Below the pieces are notes generated by a model. That model had not been told where the DNA came from, ran no database searches, and was given only the letters and a program-made list of their open reading frames with translations. Both the position numbers and the translations under genes were made by a program. 64,000 bases of DNA from Paraglaciecola sp. Lineage in GTDB: Bacteria; Pseudomonadota; Gammaproteobacteria; Enterobacterales; Alteromonadaceae. Shown here one piece after another: positions 17,369 through 28,943 of the stretch (its first letter is position 1; every line of letters begins with the position of its first letter). Where the stretch lies: the NCBI GenBank assembly GCA_009993955.1, contig JAACSL010000020.1:36270-100269 (forward strand), given 5' to 3'.

Positions 17369-18388
17369 TTAGTCAAGATAAGGTTTAAGAGTGTTAATTT
17401 TGCCATCTTGGCTGTAGTGAATTTCTGCCATTTTCACTGAACGAAGATGGGTTATTCCCCCAGATAAAGTGGAATCGTGGTAAAACAAATACCACTTACC
17501 CTGAAATTCTGCGATGGAATGGTGGGTTGTCCAACCGAGCACCGGCTCCAAAATACGTCCTGCATAGGTAAATGGCCCGTAAGGGTTGTCACCTATGGCG
17601 TAACATAAAAAGTGGGTATTGCCGGTGGAGTAAGAAAAGTAATATTTTCCCTGATATTTGTGCATCCACGAGGCTTCAAAAAAACGTCGGTCATGGTCGC
17701 CAGCCAACAAGGCTTGACCGTTTTCATCTACAATCACAATTTCTTTGGGGGTTTCAGCAAATTCCAGCATATCGTCAGTCAAGCGCGCCACGATTGGACC
17801 CAAAGCCGCTTCATTAGCCGCTGGTTCGCCTAAGCTCGCGTCATAACGGTTGTGACGATAATGTTGTAACTGTCCACCCCAAATGCCACCAAAATACATA
17901 TAAAACTTACCGTCATCATCTTCAAATACGGCAGGGTCGATGCTGTAGCTGCCAACTATGGCTTCTGCTTGAGGCACAAAGGGGCCGACGGGAGAATCGC
18001 CAATGGCGACGCCAATTTGAAAAATATCATCCGCTTTTTTGGCCGGGAAATAGAAGTAATATTTGTCACCTTTTTTAGCGGCATCTGGTGCCCACATTTG
18101 ACGGCTCGCCCAGGGCACATCGTTAACATGCAAGGCAACACCGTGATCAATGGTCGGGCTGTCGACTGAGGCCATGGACAGAACATGGTAATCTTCCATG
18201 CCAAAGTGATCACCGTTGTCGTTGAAGGCAATGCCCGCTTCAATATCATGGGAGGGGTAAATGTATATTTTGCCATCAAACACATGGGCTGAGGGATCAG
18301 CGGTAAAGATGTGTTCAACCAAAGGCACAGAGATGGCCTTGTTTTTTAATGCTTGCAGTACCTGTGGGTCAAGCCGTTCTTCTGACAT
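17369..18388 (-). CDS. GH43 beta-xylosidase/alpha-arabinofuranosidase, cytoplasmic
   Basis: 339 residues without a signal peptide. The five-bladed propeller of family GH43 shows its three acids: base Asp in TADPSAHVF, pKa-modulating Asp in YSIDPAVFED, and acid Glu in RRFFEASWMHK. It lies between the symporter and the GH10 gene with short gaps, so it probably hydrolyses imported xylo-oligosaccharides or their arabinose branches. GH43 specificity cannot be told from these motifs alone. I start at 18388, after a purine-rich stretch, rather than at 18442. Confidence 0.9.
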   Translation of the reverse strand: MSEERLDPQVLQALKNKAISVPLVEHIFTADPSAHVFDGKIYIYPSHDIEAGIAFNDNGDHFGMEDYHVLSMASVDSPTIDHGVALHVNDVPWASRQMWAPDAAKKGDKYYFYFPAKKADDIFQIGVAIGDSPVGPFVPQAEAIVGSYSIDPAVFEDDDGKFYMYFGGIWGGQLQHYRHNRYDASLGEPAANEAALGPIVARLTDDMLEFAETPKEIVIVDENGQALLAGDHDRRFFEASWMHKYQGKYYFSYSTGNTHFLCYAIGDNPYGPFTYAGRILEPVLGWTTHHSIAEFQGKWYLFYHDSTLSGGITHLRSVKMAEIHYSQDGKINTLKPYLD

Positions 18389-18444
18389 GGATTTATCTCT
18401 TGGGTAACGACACAAGGGGCTTACCTTGTGCCTGTGTTGCACGG

Positions 18445-19914
18445 TTAGCTGTGTTGGTGTCTTGCCGCTAATTCTTGTTCAATTTTCAGTTCCATCGCTT
18501 TATTAATGCCGTAACCAAATAAACAGGCTACTGCCAGATAAAAAGGAATGGAGGCAAAAATACTCACTGATAATTTAATACCATTGATGGTGGCGGCAGA
18601 TTGCGCGGCTAGGTCGGCACTGTAATTGAAATAATCCAAGATGCTCGACAGGAAGGATGAACCAAGGGTTAAACCCACTTTTAAACCTACAATCATCGCC
18701 GAAAAGATAATCGCGGTAGCACGATGATGGGTTTTGTACTCTGAATAATCCGCCACATCGGCAATCATCGCCCACAGCAAGGGGGTTGAAATGCCGTAGA
18801 ATAATCCATGGAGAATCTGTGAAACAAATACCGTGGTAATGGCATCACTGGGGTAGAAATAGAATGCGCTGATAAACACGGTAGACATAAACAATGAGGC
18901 GCCAAACACTTCACGTTTACCAAAGCGATCGGCCAAACTTTTGGAAAAGCCAATGCCGATAATCATAAAAATAATGCCACCGGCGTTGAACAAGCTAAAG
19001 CCAGAGGTAGCTGGATCTTTGGGCCATAAAAATTCAGTCAAGCCCATGCTAGTCAGCATGTGGTTAAGACCATTGATAAAACTATTGAAACCAATATTTT
19101 CTAGAAAAACCGCAATCTGCCCGGCATCTAAATAGTTTTCGAAGTAGTAGATGTACATGCCACCTTTAAGTGCCAAGGTAATAAACACCAGCACGGTGAT
19201 CAAAAGCATCATGATCCACGGTTTGTTGCCAAACAAATCTTTTATGTCTTCTAGGATGGTGGAGCGCTGTTCTGGGCTGGGTACCACCCTTTCCTTTGTG
19301 GTGAAAAAGGTGATCAGGAAAAACACGATGCCCACAATGGACAAAAACGTCATGACTTTCTCAAAACCCACCGCCTTATCGCCATCTCCGGCAATCAAAA
19401 CGAGGGGCAGCAATAAAACTTGAATGATAAATTGTGCGATCATCACCGCTACAAAGCGGTACGACGACATGCTGTTACGCTCTTGCATGTTGCCGGTAAT
19501 CACACCACTTAACGCTGAATAAGGCAGATTGTTGGCTGAATAAACCAGCAGTAGCAGCAGATAAGTCGTAAAGGCGTAATAAATTTTGCCCTCCGGACTA
19601 AAGTTAGGTGTGCTAAAGGCCAGTAAGGCAATCACCCCAAAAGGCACCGAAGTCCACAGAATCCACGGTCTAAATTTGCCCCAACTAGTGTGGGTGCGGT
19701 CAGCTATCATGCCCATAAATGGATTGAAAAACGCGGCAATCAGACCACAAATAAAAATCACGCTGGTGGCTGATTCCACAGGAATTTTGTACACATCGGT
19801 GTAAAAAAAAGCGATGAAGGTAACCAAGGTTTGAAAGACTAAATTGGCGGCTAAATCACCTAAACTGTAGCCAATTTTCTCGACCACCGAGAGCTTTTCT
19901 AAAGGTTGCTGCAT
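18445..19914 (-). CDS. GPH-family (MFS) sodium/proton:glycoside symporter
   Basis: 489 residues with about twelve hydrophobic helices. The N-terminus KIGYSLGDLAANLVFQTLVTF and the following FFYTDVYKI are hallmark text of glycoside-pentoside-hexuronide symporters (XynB/XylP/MelB relatives). RTHTSWGKFRPWILW is the conserved loop between helices 2 and 3. It is the first gene of the run with GH43 and GH10, so xylo-oligosaccharides or xylosides are the likely cargo. Its promoter region is shared divergently with the sugar porter. Confidence 0.88.
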   Translation of the reverse strand: MQQPLEKLSVVEKIGYSLGDLAANLVFQTLVTFIAFFYTDVYKIPVESATSVIFICGLIAAFFNPFMGMIADRTHTSWGKFRPWILWTSVPFGVIALLAFSTPNFSPEGKIYYAFTTYLLLLLVYSANNLPYSALSGVITGNMQERNSMSSYRFVAVMIAQFIIQVLLLPLVLIAGDGDKAVGFEKVMTFLSIVGIVFFLITFFTTKERVVPSPEQRSTILEDIKDLFGNKPWIMMLLITVLVFITLALKGGMYIYYFENYLDAGQIAVFLENIGFNSFINGLNHMLTSMGLTEFLWPKDPATSGFSLFNAGGIIFMIIGIGFSKSLADRFGKREVFGASLFMSTVFISAFYFYPSDAITTVFVSQILHGLFYGISTPLLWAMIADVADYSEYKTHHRATAIIFSAMIVGLKVGLTLGSSFLSSILDYFNYSADLAAQSAATINGIKLSVSIFASIPFYLAVACLFGYGINKAMELKIEQELAARHQHS

Positions 19915-20262
19915 TTGTTAGCCAATTGTAATTTTTTATAGTGCGCCGATTGTAGCGACTTGCACTTATTTGGTAATTGCTATTTTCGCTTTCAGCATTA
20001 TTTTATGTGGCCAAGGAGCCGACAGATTTTATACTTTTATTCAAATAAATTAACAACCTAGGGAGTGTTTGTTGGTAAATAATGTGGTGATATTAAGCTA
20101 GCTTAACTAGACGTCATCTTAGGCGTATAAACTGGCTTAGCTTGCTGTCATGACCTGCCTTCAAGCTTATGATTTTTCACAGGGAATTAACATATAGTTG
20201 TATGTCGTCTTAACTTCAGTATGCTGACAAACAAAATTTTAATGCAACACGTTTTAAGAGGA
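19915..20262. promoter_or_regulatory. Divergent control region of the xylan operon and the xylose porter
   Basis: About 350 bases between two divergent transporter genes. TATTTTCGCTTTC at 19981-19993 resembles a reverse-strand TATTTTCGTAATC at 24842-24854 in the xylB-xylR gap; this is a possible shared XylR site, not proven. No open frame is seen. Confidence 0.35.
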
Positions 20263-21672
<1,410 letters not shown>

Positions 21673-21693
21673 CTCTTCGTTTTCTCTCAACGT

Positions 21694-21720
21694 AAAGCCG
21701 CTGATATAGCGGCTTTTTTT
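21694..21720 (+). terminator. Rho-independent terminator of the sugar porter
   Basis: AAGCCGCT and AGCGGCTT pair as an 8-bp stem around a 5-base loop, followed by a T run. It lies about 20 bases after the permease stop. Confidence 0.85.
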
Positions 21721-21764
21721 ATGTCTAACTGAGAATAAAAGTTTGCTTGTACACGTCACGAAAT

Positions 21765-21790
21765 AAAAAAAAGGCCTCAATTGAGGCCTT
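21765..21790 (-). terminator. Rho-independent terminator of xylA
   Basis: AAGGCCTC-AATT-GAGGCCTT, an 8-bp stem. On the minus strand it runs into eight T residues. It lies 70 bases past the xylA stop and faces the permease terminator. Confidence 0.85.
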
Positions 21791-21859
21791 AAAAATTAAC
21801 AGTGGACAGGACGGGCCACTGTGTTTAAGTCGACCCGGGGGGAGTCAACAAAAGTGGTA

Positions 21860-23179
21860 TTACCCGAATAAGATACGGTTAACCTTATTTTCTAACAGCT
21901 CTTGCTGACCACTGGCATGTTTGGGTTGCAGATTATGTGCTGTGGCATACTCAGCCAAACTCGCTAAACTGTGTTCGCCATTGTTGATGGATTTACCTAA
22001 GCTACGGCTCCAACCGGCGTAACGTTGTTTAACAAAGTCAGCAAGAAAATCGTTTTCTAAAATGGCAGCCGCTTTGCGAAGCGCCAGCGCTAAATGATCC
22101 ATACCACCAATATGACCATGAAACATGTCTGCTGGATCAGAACTTTGACGACGCAATTTACAATCGAAGTTCATGCCACCTGTGGTGAATCCGCCAGATT
22201 TGAGGATTTCATACATCACTAAGGTCAGTTCCGGTACATCGTTAGGGAATTGGTCAGTGTCCCAGCCTAACTGAGCATCACCACGGTTTGCGTCTAAGCT
22301 GCCAAAAATGCCAAGTGACACAGCAGTTGCCACTTCATGATGGAAACTGTGCCCGGCCAACGTAGCATGGTTGGCTTCAATGTTTACTTTAAACTCTTGC
22401 TCTAAGCCGTATTGCTTGAGGAAACCATAGACCGTGGCACTGTCGTAGTCGTATTGGTGTTTAGTTGGTTCTTGTGGTTTGGGTTCGATTAACAACGCCC
22501 CTTTAAAACCAATTTTGTTTTTGTGCTCCACCACCATTTGCATAAAACGGCCTAATTGTTCACGCTCTTGGCGCAAGTCTGTATTAAGCAAGGTTTCATA
22601 TCCCTCGCGACCACCCCAAAGCACATAGTTTTCGCCACCTAAACGTTTGGTGGCATTCATACAATGAAATACTTGGGTGGCAGCATAGGCAAATACTTCT
22701 GGATCAGGACTGGTGATGGCGCCTGCACCATAACGTGGATTACTGAATAAGTTGGCCGTACCCCACAACAGTTTCATACCCGTTTCAGCCTGTTTGGCGG
22801 CCAATACGTCGGTCATCTGGGCAAAGTTATTTACGTATTCTTTAATATTGCTACCCGCTGGTGCTACATCAAAGTCATGAAAGCAGTAATACGGTGCACC
22901 TAATTTGGCAAAGAATTCAAACGCCACGTCTGCTTTTTCTTTGGCACGTTGCATCTCATCGCCTGCCTGTAACCACGGGCGTGCAAAAGTGCCCTGGCCA
23001 AATACATCGGTGCCATCCCAACAAAAGTTGTGCCAATAACAGGAGGCAAAGCGCAAATGTTCAGCCATGGTTTTGCCCATGATCACTTCATCAGGGTTGT
23101 AGTGGTGGAAGGCTAGGGGATTGCTGGATCCCGTTCCTTCGTAACGAATTTTAGCGATGTTCTTAAAATACTCGGCCAT
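21860..23179 (-). CDS. xylA: Xylose isomerase
   Basis: 439 residues, the full length of class II xylose isomerases; converts D-xylose to D-xylulose in the cytoplasm. Visible signatures include the N-terminal [27 protein letters not shown] (catalytic His), [21 protein letters not shown] (metal-binding Glu), [17 protein letters not shown] and the metal cluster [18 protein letters not shown]. It lies downstream of xylB on the same strand with 135 bases between, so it may also have its own promoter. A terminator follows. Confidence 0.97.
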   Translation of the reverse strand: MAEYFKNIAKIRYEGTGSSNPLAFHHYNPDEVIMGKTMAEHLRFASCYWHNFCWDGTDVFGQGTFARPWLQAGDEMQRAKEKADVAFEFFAKLGAPYYCFHDFDVAPAGSNIKEYVNNFAQMTDVLAAKQAETGMKLLWGTANLFSNPRYGAGAITSPDPEVFAYAATQVFHCMNATKRLGGENYVLWGGREGYETLLNTDLRQEREQLGRFMQMVVEHKNKIGFKGALLIEPKPQEPTKHQYDYDSATVYGFLKQYGLEQEFKVNIEANHATLAGHSFHHEVATAVSLGIFGSLDANRGDAQLGWDTDQFPNDVPELTLVMYEILKSGGFTTGGMNFDCKLRRQSSDPADMFHGHIGGMDHLALALRKAAAILENDFLADFVKQRYAGWSRSLGKSINNGEHSLASLAEYATAHNLQPKHASGQQELLENKVNRILFG

Positions 23180-23314
23180 TAGGCTCTCCTAAACGATGCA
23201 AATCGACAATAGTTGGATGGGATGATCATGGTGTCTTACGCCCTGCAACTACAATTATGTTTTCTTGGTTAACTCTTGTTTTTTGTTGCTGAGTTGTTAA
23301 TGGTTTTTACCGCC

Positions 23315-24775
23315 TCACACGCCATAAAGAGGCGATAGTTGGCGATACAATGCCTTGAAGGTTAGGCGACGCTGTTTGAGTGCTTCGACTCTAGCACTCA
23401 CGGGTTTGAAGACCGCTTCCAGTGGTGGTTGTGGGCAGATCGTGGCGAGATTTTTATCGGTATCGATAGCCAACTGCGCCAATCGAGCAGCACCCAGTCC
23501 GGGGCCAACATCGCCACCCTGACGATAACTGACAGGACGTGCCAGCACATCAGCTAGCAGTTGACGCCAGTACGCACTTTTCGCTCCACCCCCAATCAAG
23601 GTAATTTCATCCACCTCAACGCCAGAGGCATGTAATGCATCCACCCCATCAGCGAGGGCAAAACTGACGCCTTCCAGTACGCTATACGTCAAGGCTCGTT
23701 GATCACTGCTGTGGTTGAGGGCAAAGAAGCTGCCGCTTGCTATAGGGTTATTGTGGGGGGTACGTTCGCCGCTTAAATAAGGTAAAAATATCGGGCAGTT
23801 TGCTAGTGCAGGTTGTTCGGATTCTAAGGCCGCTAACAATTCTGCGACTGAACGTTTAGCAATGTTATCGGCAAACCACTGCAAACAACTGGCTGCACTC
23901 AGAATAACGGACATGGCATGCCAAGTATTGGGTAGGGCATGACAAAAACTGTGCACTGCAGACTCTGGATTTGCTTTAAAACCGTCGGTGACCGCAAAAT
24001 ATACACCCGAAGTGCCCAAGGACAACATGGCTTGACCCGGTTTGACAATGCCAACACCGACGGCACCGGCAGCATTGTCACCACCACCCGCCACCACGGG
24101 AACGTTTTGCATGCCCCAACGTTGAGCGACCTCAGGTAACAAGGTGCCAGTAATTTGCGAGCCTTCAAACAAAGCTGGCATGTGTGTTTCATCGAGTCCA
24201 CAGGCAGCCAGCAATCCCGGATGCCAGCAGCGTTTGCCCACGTCCAACCACATTGTGCCTGCCGCATCCGACATATCAGAGGCAAATTCACCGGTAATTA
24301 AAAAACGTAAATAATCTTTAGGTAACAATACCTTGGCAACCCGTGCAAAATTTTCTGCCTCATGTTGCTTTACCCACAGTAATTTTGGTGCGGTGAATCC
24401 GGGCATCATCAGGTTGCCCGTCACCTCACGTGAATCAGGCACCAGGGCTTCGAGTTCTTTACACTGTTTTTCACTGCGGCCATCGTTCCACAAAATAGCG
24501 GGGCGAATAATTTGATGCTGTTTATCTAATAACGTTGCACCGTGCATTTGCCCTGATAAACCAATCGCTTTGACTTGGTTTAAGTCGTGACGCTCTCGCA
24601 ATTCATCTATTGCCGCGCAACAGCCCGTCCACCAAACATTGGGATCTTGTTCAGACCAAAGCGCTTGTGGGCGAGTCACTGCATAGTGACTGGTGCTGCT
24701 ATCCACGATATCGCCACGCTCATTTGTTAACACTAATTTAACACCTGAGGTGCCAAGGTCGATGCCTAAAAACAT
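23315..24775 (-). CDS. xylB: Xylulokinase
   Basis: 486 residues of the FGGY carbohydrate kinase family; phosphorylates D-xylulose to xylulose 5-phosphate. Family signatures: FLGIDLGTSGVKLVL (phosphate 1 loop), GLSGQMHGATLLD, LWNDGRSEKQC, DAAGTMWLDV, GGGDNAAGAVGVGIV and the C-terminal LIGGGAKSAYWRQLLADV. It is transcribed ahead of xylA and divergently from xylR, across a 193-base gap that should hold the XylR-controlled promoter. Confidence 0.96.
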   Translation of the reverse strand: MFLGIDLGTSGVKLVLTNERGDIVDSSTSHYAVTRPQALWSEQDPNVWWTGCCAAIDELRERHDLNQVKAIGLSGQMHGATLLDKQHQIIRPAILWNDGRSEKQCKELEALVPDSREVTGNLMMPGFTAPKLLWVKQHEAENFARVAKVLLPKDYLRFLITGEFASDMSDAAGTMWLDVGKRCWHPGLLAACGLDETHMPALFEGSQITGTLLPEVAQRWGMQNVPVVAGGGDNAAGAVGVGIVKPGQAMLSLGTSGVYFAVTDGFKANPESAVHSFCHALPNTWHAMSVILSAASCLQWFADNIAKRSVAELLAALESEQPALANCPIFLPYLSGERTPHNNPIASGSFFALNHSSDQRALTYSVLEGVSFALADGVDALHASGVEVDEITLIGGGAKSAYWRQLLADVLARPVSYRQGGDVGPGLGAARLAQLAIDTDKNLATICPQPPLEAVFKPVSARVEALKQRRLTFKALYRQLSPLYGV

Positions 24776-24968
24776 ACTGTATCCTCTGAATTTGATGGTA
24801 AAAGTCTATCAGAGAGTAATATTTTTAAAGACCTGTAGAAGTGATTACGAAAATAAATAAACAAATAACATAAAGTATATGTGGGCTTACGCTATACTGC
24901 TTTGTAACAATTATGTTGCAAAATACTAAAAAACATAAACCCTGTCGCTGTTTATTTTTGGAGTTCTT

Positions 24969-26168
24969 ATGTATCAAGCTAAGCACAGTATCAGTTTGTT
25001 GTTTAATGCCAATAAGGTATACGACCGACAAGTCATCGAAGGTATCGGTCACTATCTGCAATCATCGAAAGTGGATTGGGATGTGTATTTGGAAGAAGAC
25101 TTTTTAGCTCGCTTAGAGCACATCGATGAGTGGAGTGGCGATGGCATCATTGCAGATTTCGACGATCCGGCTATTCAGGCCGCTTTAGTCAATTCAAAAG
25201 TACCTATCGTTGGTGTAGGTGGCTCATATTCTAATGAAAGCGATTATCCCAACGTGCCGTATGTGGCCACTGATAATTATGCAGTGGTGAAAGCCGCTTA
25301 TGAACATTTGAAAAAGAAAGGCCTTGAGCGTTTTGCCTTTTATGGTTTTCCCTCTGACATGAACCATCGCTGGGCGATAGAGCGTGAGCGAGCCATGCTT
25401 AAATTGTGTAAACAAGATGGTTACGATTGCAGTGTGTATCGCGGTCATACCACCCGCCCTGAAACCTGGCAGTACTCCATGAACCGCCTGACTGATTGGA
25501 TCCAAGGCTTGCCAAATCCGGTGGGCATTGTCTCGGTAACGGATGCTCGTGCCCGTCATATCCTGCAGGCTTGCGAACATGCAGGCAAGTTGGTGCCTGA
25601 CAATATTTCCATCGTGGGTATTGATGATGATGATATTGCCCGTAACCTCAGTCGCATCAGCTTAAGCAGTGTGACCCAAGGTTGCTTTGACATGGGCTTT
25701 CAAGCCGCAAAATTGTTGCATCGTTATCTCGACAACCCTAACTTAAAAAGTAAACGCGTCATGGTGTCACCCGTGGGAGTATCCGAGCGCCAATCTACCG
25801 ATTTTAAAGCCCTTAAAGATCCGTTTGTCATTCAGGCGATGCATTATATTCGTCAGAATGCCTGCCGTGGGATCAAGGTTGAACAAGTGCTTGATTATGT
25901 GGGGGTCTCACGTTCGAACCTCGAACAGCGCTTTCGTGAAGAACGTGGCCACAGTATTCATACCGAAATTCATAATGAAAAGTTGGCAAAAGCCTGTAAG
26001 TTGTTGAGTCAAGAAGACATGTCAACCAATGAAGTCGCGCAAGTCTGCGGGTATCCATCGTTGCAGTATATGTATGCGGTGTTCAAAAAACACTTTGATC
26101 AAACCCCCCGTGAATTTCGCGACGGCACAAGCAAAGCCGATGCAGCAGAAATGTTAGAAGAAGCCTGA
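24969..26168 (+). CDS. xylR: Xylose-responsive AraC-type activator XylR
   Basis: 399 residues. The first 280 or so are a LacI/periplasmic-binding-type sugar domain (SISLLFNANKVYDRQVIEGI, GIIADFDDPAIQ, SIVGIDDDDIARNLSRISLSS). The last 110 are a double helix-turn-helix of AraC type (GIKVEQVLDYVGVSRSNLEQ, then STNEVAQVCGYPSLQYMYAV). This architecture is that of XylR, which activates xyl genes on binding xylose. GGAG lies before the ATG. It is divergent from xylB and is the likely regulator of the whole island, including the GH10 operon. Confidence 0.95.
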   Translation: MYQAKHSISLLFNANKVYDRQVIEGIGHYLQSSKVDWDVYLEEDFLARLEHIDEWSGDGIIADFDDPAIQAALVNSKVPIVGVGGSYSNESDYPNVPYVATDNYAVVKAAYEHLKKKGLERFAFYGFPSDMNHRWAIERERAMLKLCKQDGYDCSVYRGHTTRPETWQYSMNRLTDWIQGLPNPVGIVSVTDARARHILQACEHAGKLVPDNISIVGIDDDDIARNLSRISLSSVTQGCFDMGFQAAKLLHRYLDNPNLKSKRVMVSPVGVSERQSTDFKALKDPFVIQAMHYIRQNACRGIKVEQVLDYVGVSRSNLEQRFREERGHSIHTEIHNEKLAKACKLLSQEDMSTNEVAQVCGYPSLQYMYAVFKKHFDQTPREFRDGTSKADAAEMLEEA

Positions 26169-26193
26169 TAGTTGAAAATCCAACGATGCTGTT

Positions 26194-26239
26194 GGCACGA
26201 TATGTACCCCGGCGAATTCCGCTTGGGCATGATCGTGCC
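26194..26239. repeat. Inverted repeat between xylR and the DUF4426 gene
   Basis: GGCACGAT at 26194-26201 and ATCGTGCC at 26232-26239 with a 30-base loop. A second small stem (GGGCA/TGCCC) follows near 26255. No T run is present. It may act as a structured barrier between convergent genes. Confidence 0.35.
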
Positions 26240-26294
26240 GCCATCACAAAACGGGGGCATTGTCTGCCCGCCAGTTATGGATGTTTGAGTGCTG

Positions 26295-26744
26295 TTATTC
26301 TGCGTAAAACTTATGCTGGAACTTGAGGGTTGCTTGTTGGGTACCACTGTTGATCGTGACGTTAATGCGATACTGCTCTTGGTCACTAAAAGGCAGTACA
26401 GCAATGTAATATATCGCGTCGCCCTCTTTGATTTCTTTGAAAGCCAAGGGTTTTACCACCCCTAACAAATTACTGGCCTCGCCAACCAACACCGCTTGTT
26501 GAGCTTGCTGAGTACTTTTGTCTAATACAGAAATATTCACCACCCCATTAAACTTACTGCGCATAATGCCATAAGTTTTAGCGATGTCTGGTGTCAGAAA
26601 GGTGCTGGTAAAGGCAATGTAATGCACATCCCAGGGGCCCAACTGCGTTTTTTGCTCTGCATGGCTGAGGGTCGTGAAGGGACCCACTGCGCTTAGCAAC
26701 AACAACAGCGCTGCCCAAGCATATTGGTATCTAGAAAATGCCAA
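26295..26744 (-). CDS. DUF4426 exported protein
   Basis: 149 residues with a signal peptide ending near LSHAEQ. The DUF4426 pattern is visible: LGPWDVHYIAFTSTFLTPDIAKTYGIMRSK, NISVLDKSTQ, then IKEGDAIYYIAVLPF. Its role is unknown; it is probably periplasmic. Its start overlaps the yggT stop by 14 bases, so the two are coupled. In many Alteromonadales rdgB follows this gene, whereas here the xylose island does, so the island marks a break in the conserved order. Confidence 0.85.
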   Translation of the reverse strand: MAFSRYQYAWAALLLLLSAVGPFTTLSHAEQKTQLGPWDVHYIAFTSTFLTPDIAKTYGIMRSKFNGVVNISVLDKSTQQAQQAVLVGEASNLLGVVKPLAFKEIKEGDAIYYIAVLPFSDQEQYRINVTINSGTQQATLKFQHKFYAE

Positions 26745-27273
26745 ACAAATCTCCCATGAGTTTTTGTAAGAATATCAGAATCAAAATTACCACCATGACA
26801 GACAGGTCTAAACCTCCCATGTCTGGTAGGCGTTTACGGATTGGGTACAACATAGGTTCAGTTAACTGGGCTAAGACTAATTCCATGGGATTGCGCCCCT
26901 GACTCACCCAACTCATGATGGCACGCAGGATCAGCACATAAAAAACCAAGTCAAACGCTTCTTTAAGCACGATTAACAAAGCGAATGACGCCATGCCAAA
27001 AAAGTTGCCGAGGCTGGCGCCGGCAATCAGACTCAAAGCGATAATTTGTCCCATGGCAACTAACCAAGCCAAGAGCAAGGTGGCGCTATCCATTCTGCCG
27101 AATGAGGGAATAATGCGGCGTAATGGCGCAACCAGAGGATGCGTGGCTTTCACCACAAATTGACTAAAGGGGTTGTAAAAATCTGCGCGGGCTAATTGCA
27201 ACCAAAAGCGCAGTAATACCACCATCAAATACAGTTTAAACGGTAAACTAATCAAAAACTCAATAGAACTCAT
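26731..27273 (-). CDS. yggT: YggT family integral membrane protein
   Basis: 180 residues containing two YGGT repeats: LRFWLQLARADFYNPFSQFVVKATHPLV, then LRAIMSWVSQGRNPMELVLAQLTEP. Each is a pair of membrane helices with an NP motif and a loop that resembles its partner. The family is linked to osmotic tolerance and membrane-protein homeostasis, without a defined activity. It sits in the conserved run yggS, proC, yggT, DUF4426. Confidence 0.92.
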   Translation of the reverse strand: MSSIEFLISLPFKLYLMVVLLRFWLQLARADFYNPFSQFVVKATHPLVAPLRRIIPSFGRMDSATLLLAWLVAMGQIIALSLIAGASLGNFFGMASFALLIVLKEAFDLVFYVLILRAIMSWVSQGRNPMELVLAQLTEPMLYPIRKRLPDMGGLDLSVMVVILILIFLQKLMGDLFGIF

Positions 27274-27333
27274 AGTGTGCTGACATCCTCAAAATAAAAT
27301 AAAGGCCTCGGGTCAAGCAGACCCAACACCCAT

Positions 27334-28155
27334 TTAAAACGTTTCTGCCATTTCCCTGGCACGCTTAACGGCGGCTTGCATAGCCTTGGCAACAATGTTT
27401 GCTAATTGATGGTCGGCAAAACAGGCCAAAGCTTGCGCCGTGGTGCCACCTTTAGACGTAACTTGGGCACGAAGTTGGCTAATTTCAAGTTGCGGATTGT
27501 GACAAACCATTTCGGCTGCCCCCAACATCGCTTGTTGAACCAACAAACGTGCGGTGTGGTGGTCAAAACCTTGTGCCTCGGCTTCTTGCTGCATGGCTTC
27601 TAAAAATGCAAAAAAGTAAGCCGGACTCGAGCCTGCCGCCGCAATGACCCCATCAATTTGCGATTCGTGTTGGAGCCAAACGATTTCACCCACACTTGCC
27701 AGCATTTGCCCGGCAAATTCTCGATCCGCTGGCGAAACCTGAGGCGCTGCAAACAAGCCTGTCATGCCTTTGCCAATCGCGCTTGGCGTATTGGGCATGG
27801 TGCGTACTATATTGCTTTGCCCCCCTAACATAATACTGAGTCGGGCAATGCTAATGCCGGCTGCAATCGAAATAAACAGCTTGTTGTTGAGTGTTTGCGA
27901 CTGGCACAACGCTGCTGTCATACTCTGCATAATCTGTGGCTTAACCGCTAATACGATGACCTCAGCTTGCTCTGCTACCTCATGGTTGGAGTGGCTGGTA
28001 TGAATGCCAAATTGCTCACGCAAATCGGCAAGCTTTTGTCCTGAGGGATTACTGGCGTAAATTGCGGTAGCGGGGAAGCCCTCTGCGACCAATCCACTAA
28101 TAATGGCTTTTGTCATGTTCCCGGCACCGATAAAGGCGACGCGTCGTTGTTGCAT
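27334..28155 (-). CDS. proC: Pyrroline-5-carboxylate reductase
   Basis: 273 residues, the normal length; it makes proline from pyrroline-5-carboxylate with NAD(P)H. The N-terminal Rossmann motif is VAFIGAGNMTKAIISGL. NIVRTMPNTPSAIGKGMTGL and the C-terminal VTSKGGTTAQAL are ProC signatures. It lies 50 bases after yggS and 60 bases before yggT in a common operon. Confidence 0.96.
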   Translation of the reverse strand: MQQRRVAFIGAGNMTKAIISGLVAEGFPATAIYASNPSGQKLADLREQFGIHTSHSNHEVAEQAEVIVLAVKPQIMQSMTAALCQSQTLNNKLFISIAAGISIARLSIMLGGQSNIVRTMPNTPSAIGKGMTGLFAAPQVSPADREFAGQMLASVGEIVWLQHESQIDGVIAAAGSSPAYFFAFLEAMQQEAEAQGFDHHTARLLVQQAMLGAAEMVCHNPQLEISQLRAQVTSKGGTTAQALACFADHQLANIVAKAMQAAVKRAREMAETF

Positions 28156-28205
28156 GCTGTGTATTACCCTTTTGTACTGACTAAAAATTTACACCTTACC
28201 GAGAC

Positions 28206-28901
28206 TTATTTTTTGTCTGAATGACGTGCGCCAAAAATCGCCGTGCCCAATCTTACCATGGTACTGCCATGGCTAATGGCCACCTGCATATCACCTGACA
28301 TGCCCATAGACAGGGTATCGACTTGGGGATAGGTCTGTTTTAAGGCATTAAACAAGTGTTGCATGGCCGCAAAGCTGGCCGCTTGCTGTGTCTCACTCAC
28401 CTCGGCCTTGGGGATACACATTAAACCGCGCATCTGCAAATTGGTCAGCGTACTGATTTGTTTGGCCAGGTCAGCTACTTCACTGGGAGCCACCCCTGCC
28501 TTACTGACTTCATCATCAATATTAACTTGAATGAGTACGTTTAATGGGCGATGTGGACTTCGTTGGTCGTTTAAACGTTGGGCAATTTTGAGACGATCAA
28601 TGGAATGCACCCACAAAAAATGTTCAGCGATTAAACGCGTTTTATTGGATTGAATCGGTCCAATAAAATGCCATTCAATATCGCTGAGCGTTGCAAGGGC
28701 TTGAATTTTATCTACCCCTTCTTGTACATAATTTTCGCCAAACAATCGGTGTCCAGCGGCATACGCTTGCTCGATATCTGATACCGGTTTGGTTTTACTT
28801 ACGGCTAGCAATTGCACTGCATTTAGTAGACGATTGGCCGCTACAGCAGATTGCTTAATACAGAGGTAGGCGCGTTGTAGTCGTTCTGCTATTGTTTCCA
28901 C
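28206..28901 (-). CDS. yggS: PLP-homeostasis protein YggS
   Basis: 231 residues of the alanine-racemase-like YggS/PROSC family, which binds pyridoxal phosphate and keeps its pool balanced. LLAVSKTKPVSDIEQAY carries the PLP-binding Lys. FGENYVQEGVDKI, WHFIGPIQSNKT, LIQVNIDDEVSKAG and LSMGMSGDMQVAISHGSTMVRLGTAIFG complete the signature. It is divergent from pilT, the usual arrangement in gammaproteobacteria. Confidence 0.96.
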   Translation of the reverse strand: METIAERLQRAYLCIKQSAVAANRLLNAVQLLAVSKTKPVSDIEQAYAAGHRLFGENYVQEGVDKIQALATLSDIEWHFIGPIQSNKTRLIAEHFLWVHSIDRLKIAQRLNDQRSPHRPLNVLIQVNIDDEVSKAGVAPSEVADLAKQISTLTNLQMRGLMCIPKAEVSETQQAASFAAMQHLFNALKQTYPQVDTLSMGMSGDMQVAISHGSTMVRLGTAIFGARHSDKK

Positions 28902-28943
28902 AATGTGGTTCCACGATAAAACAGTTGAAGCGGAGAATTTGGC

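Noticed and set aside
23899..24291. 130-codon frame overlapping xylB on the same strand
   Set aside because: Out-of-phase shadow of xylB; cysteine- and tryptophan-rich nonsense text.
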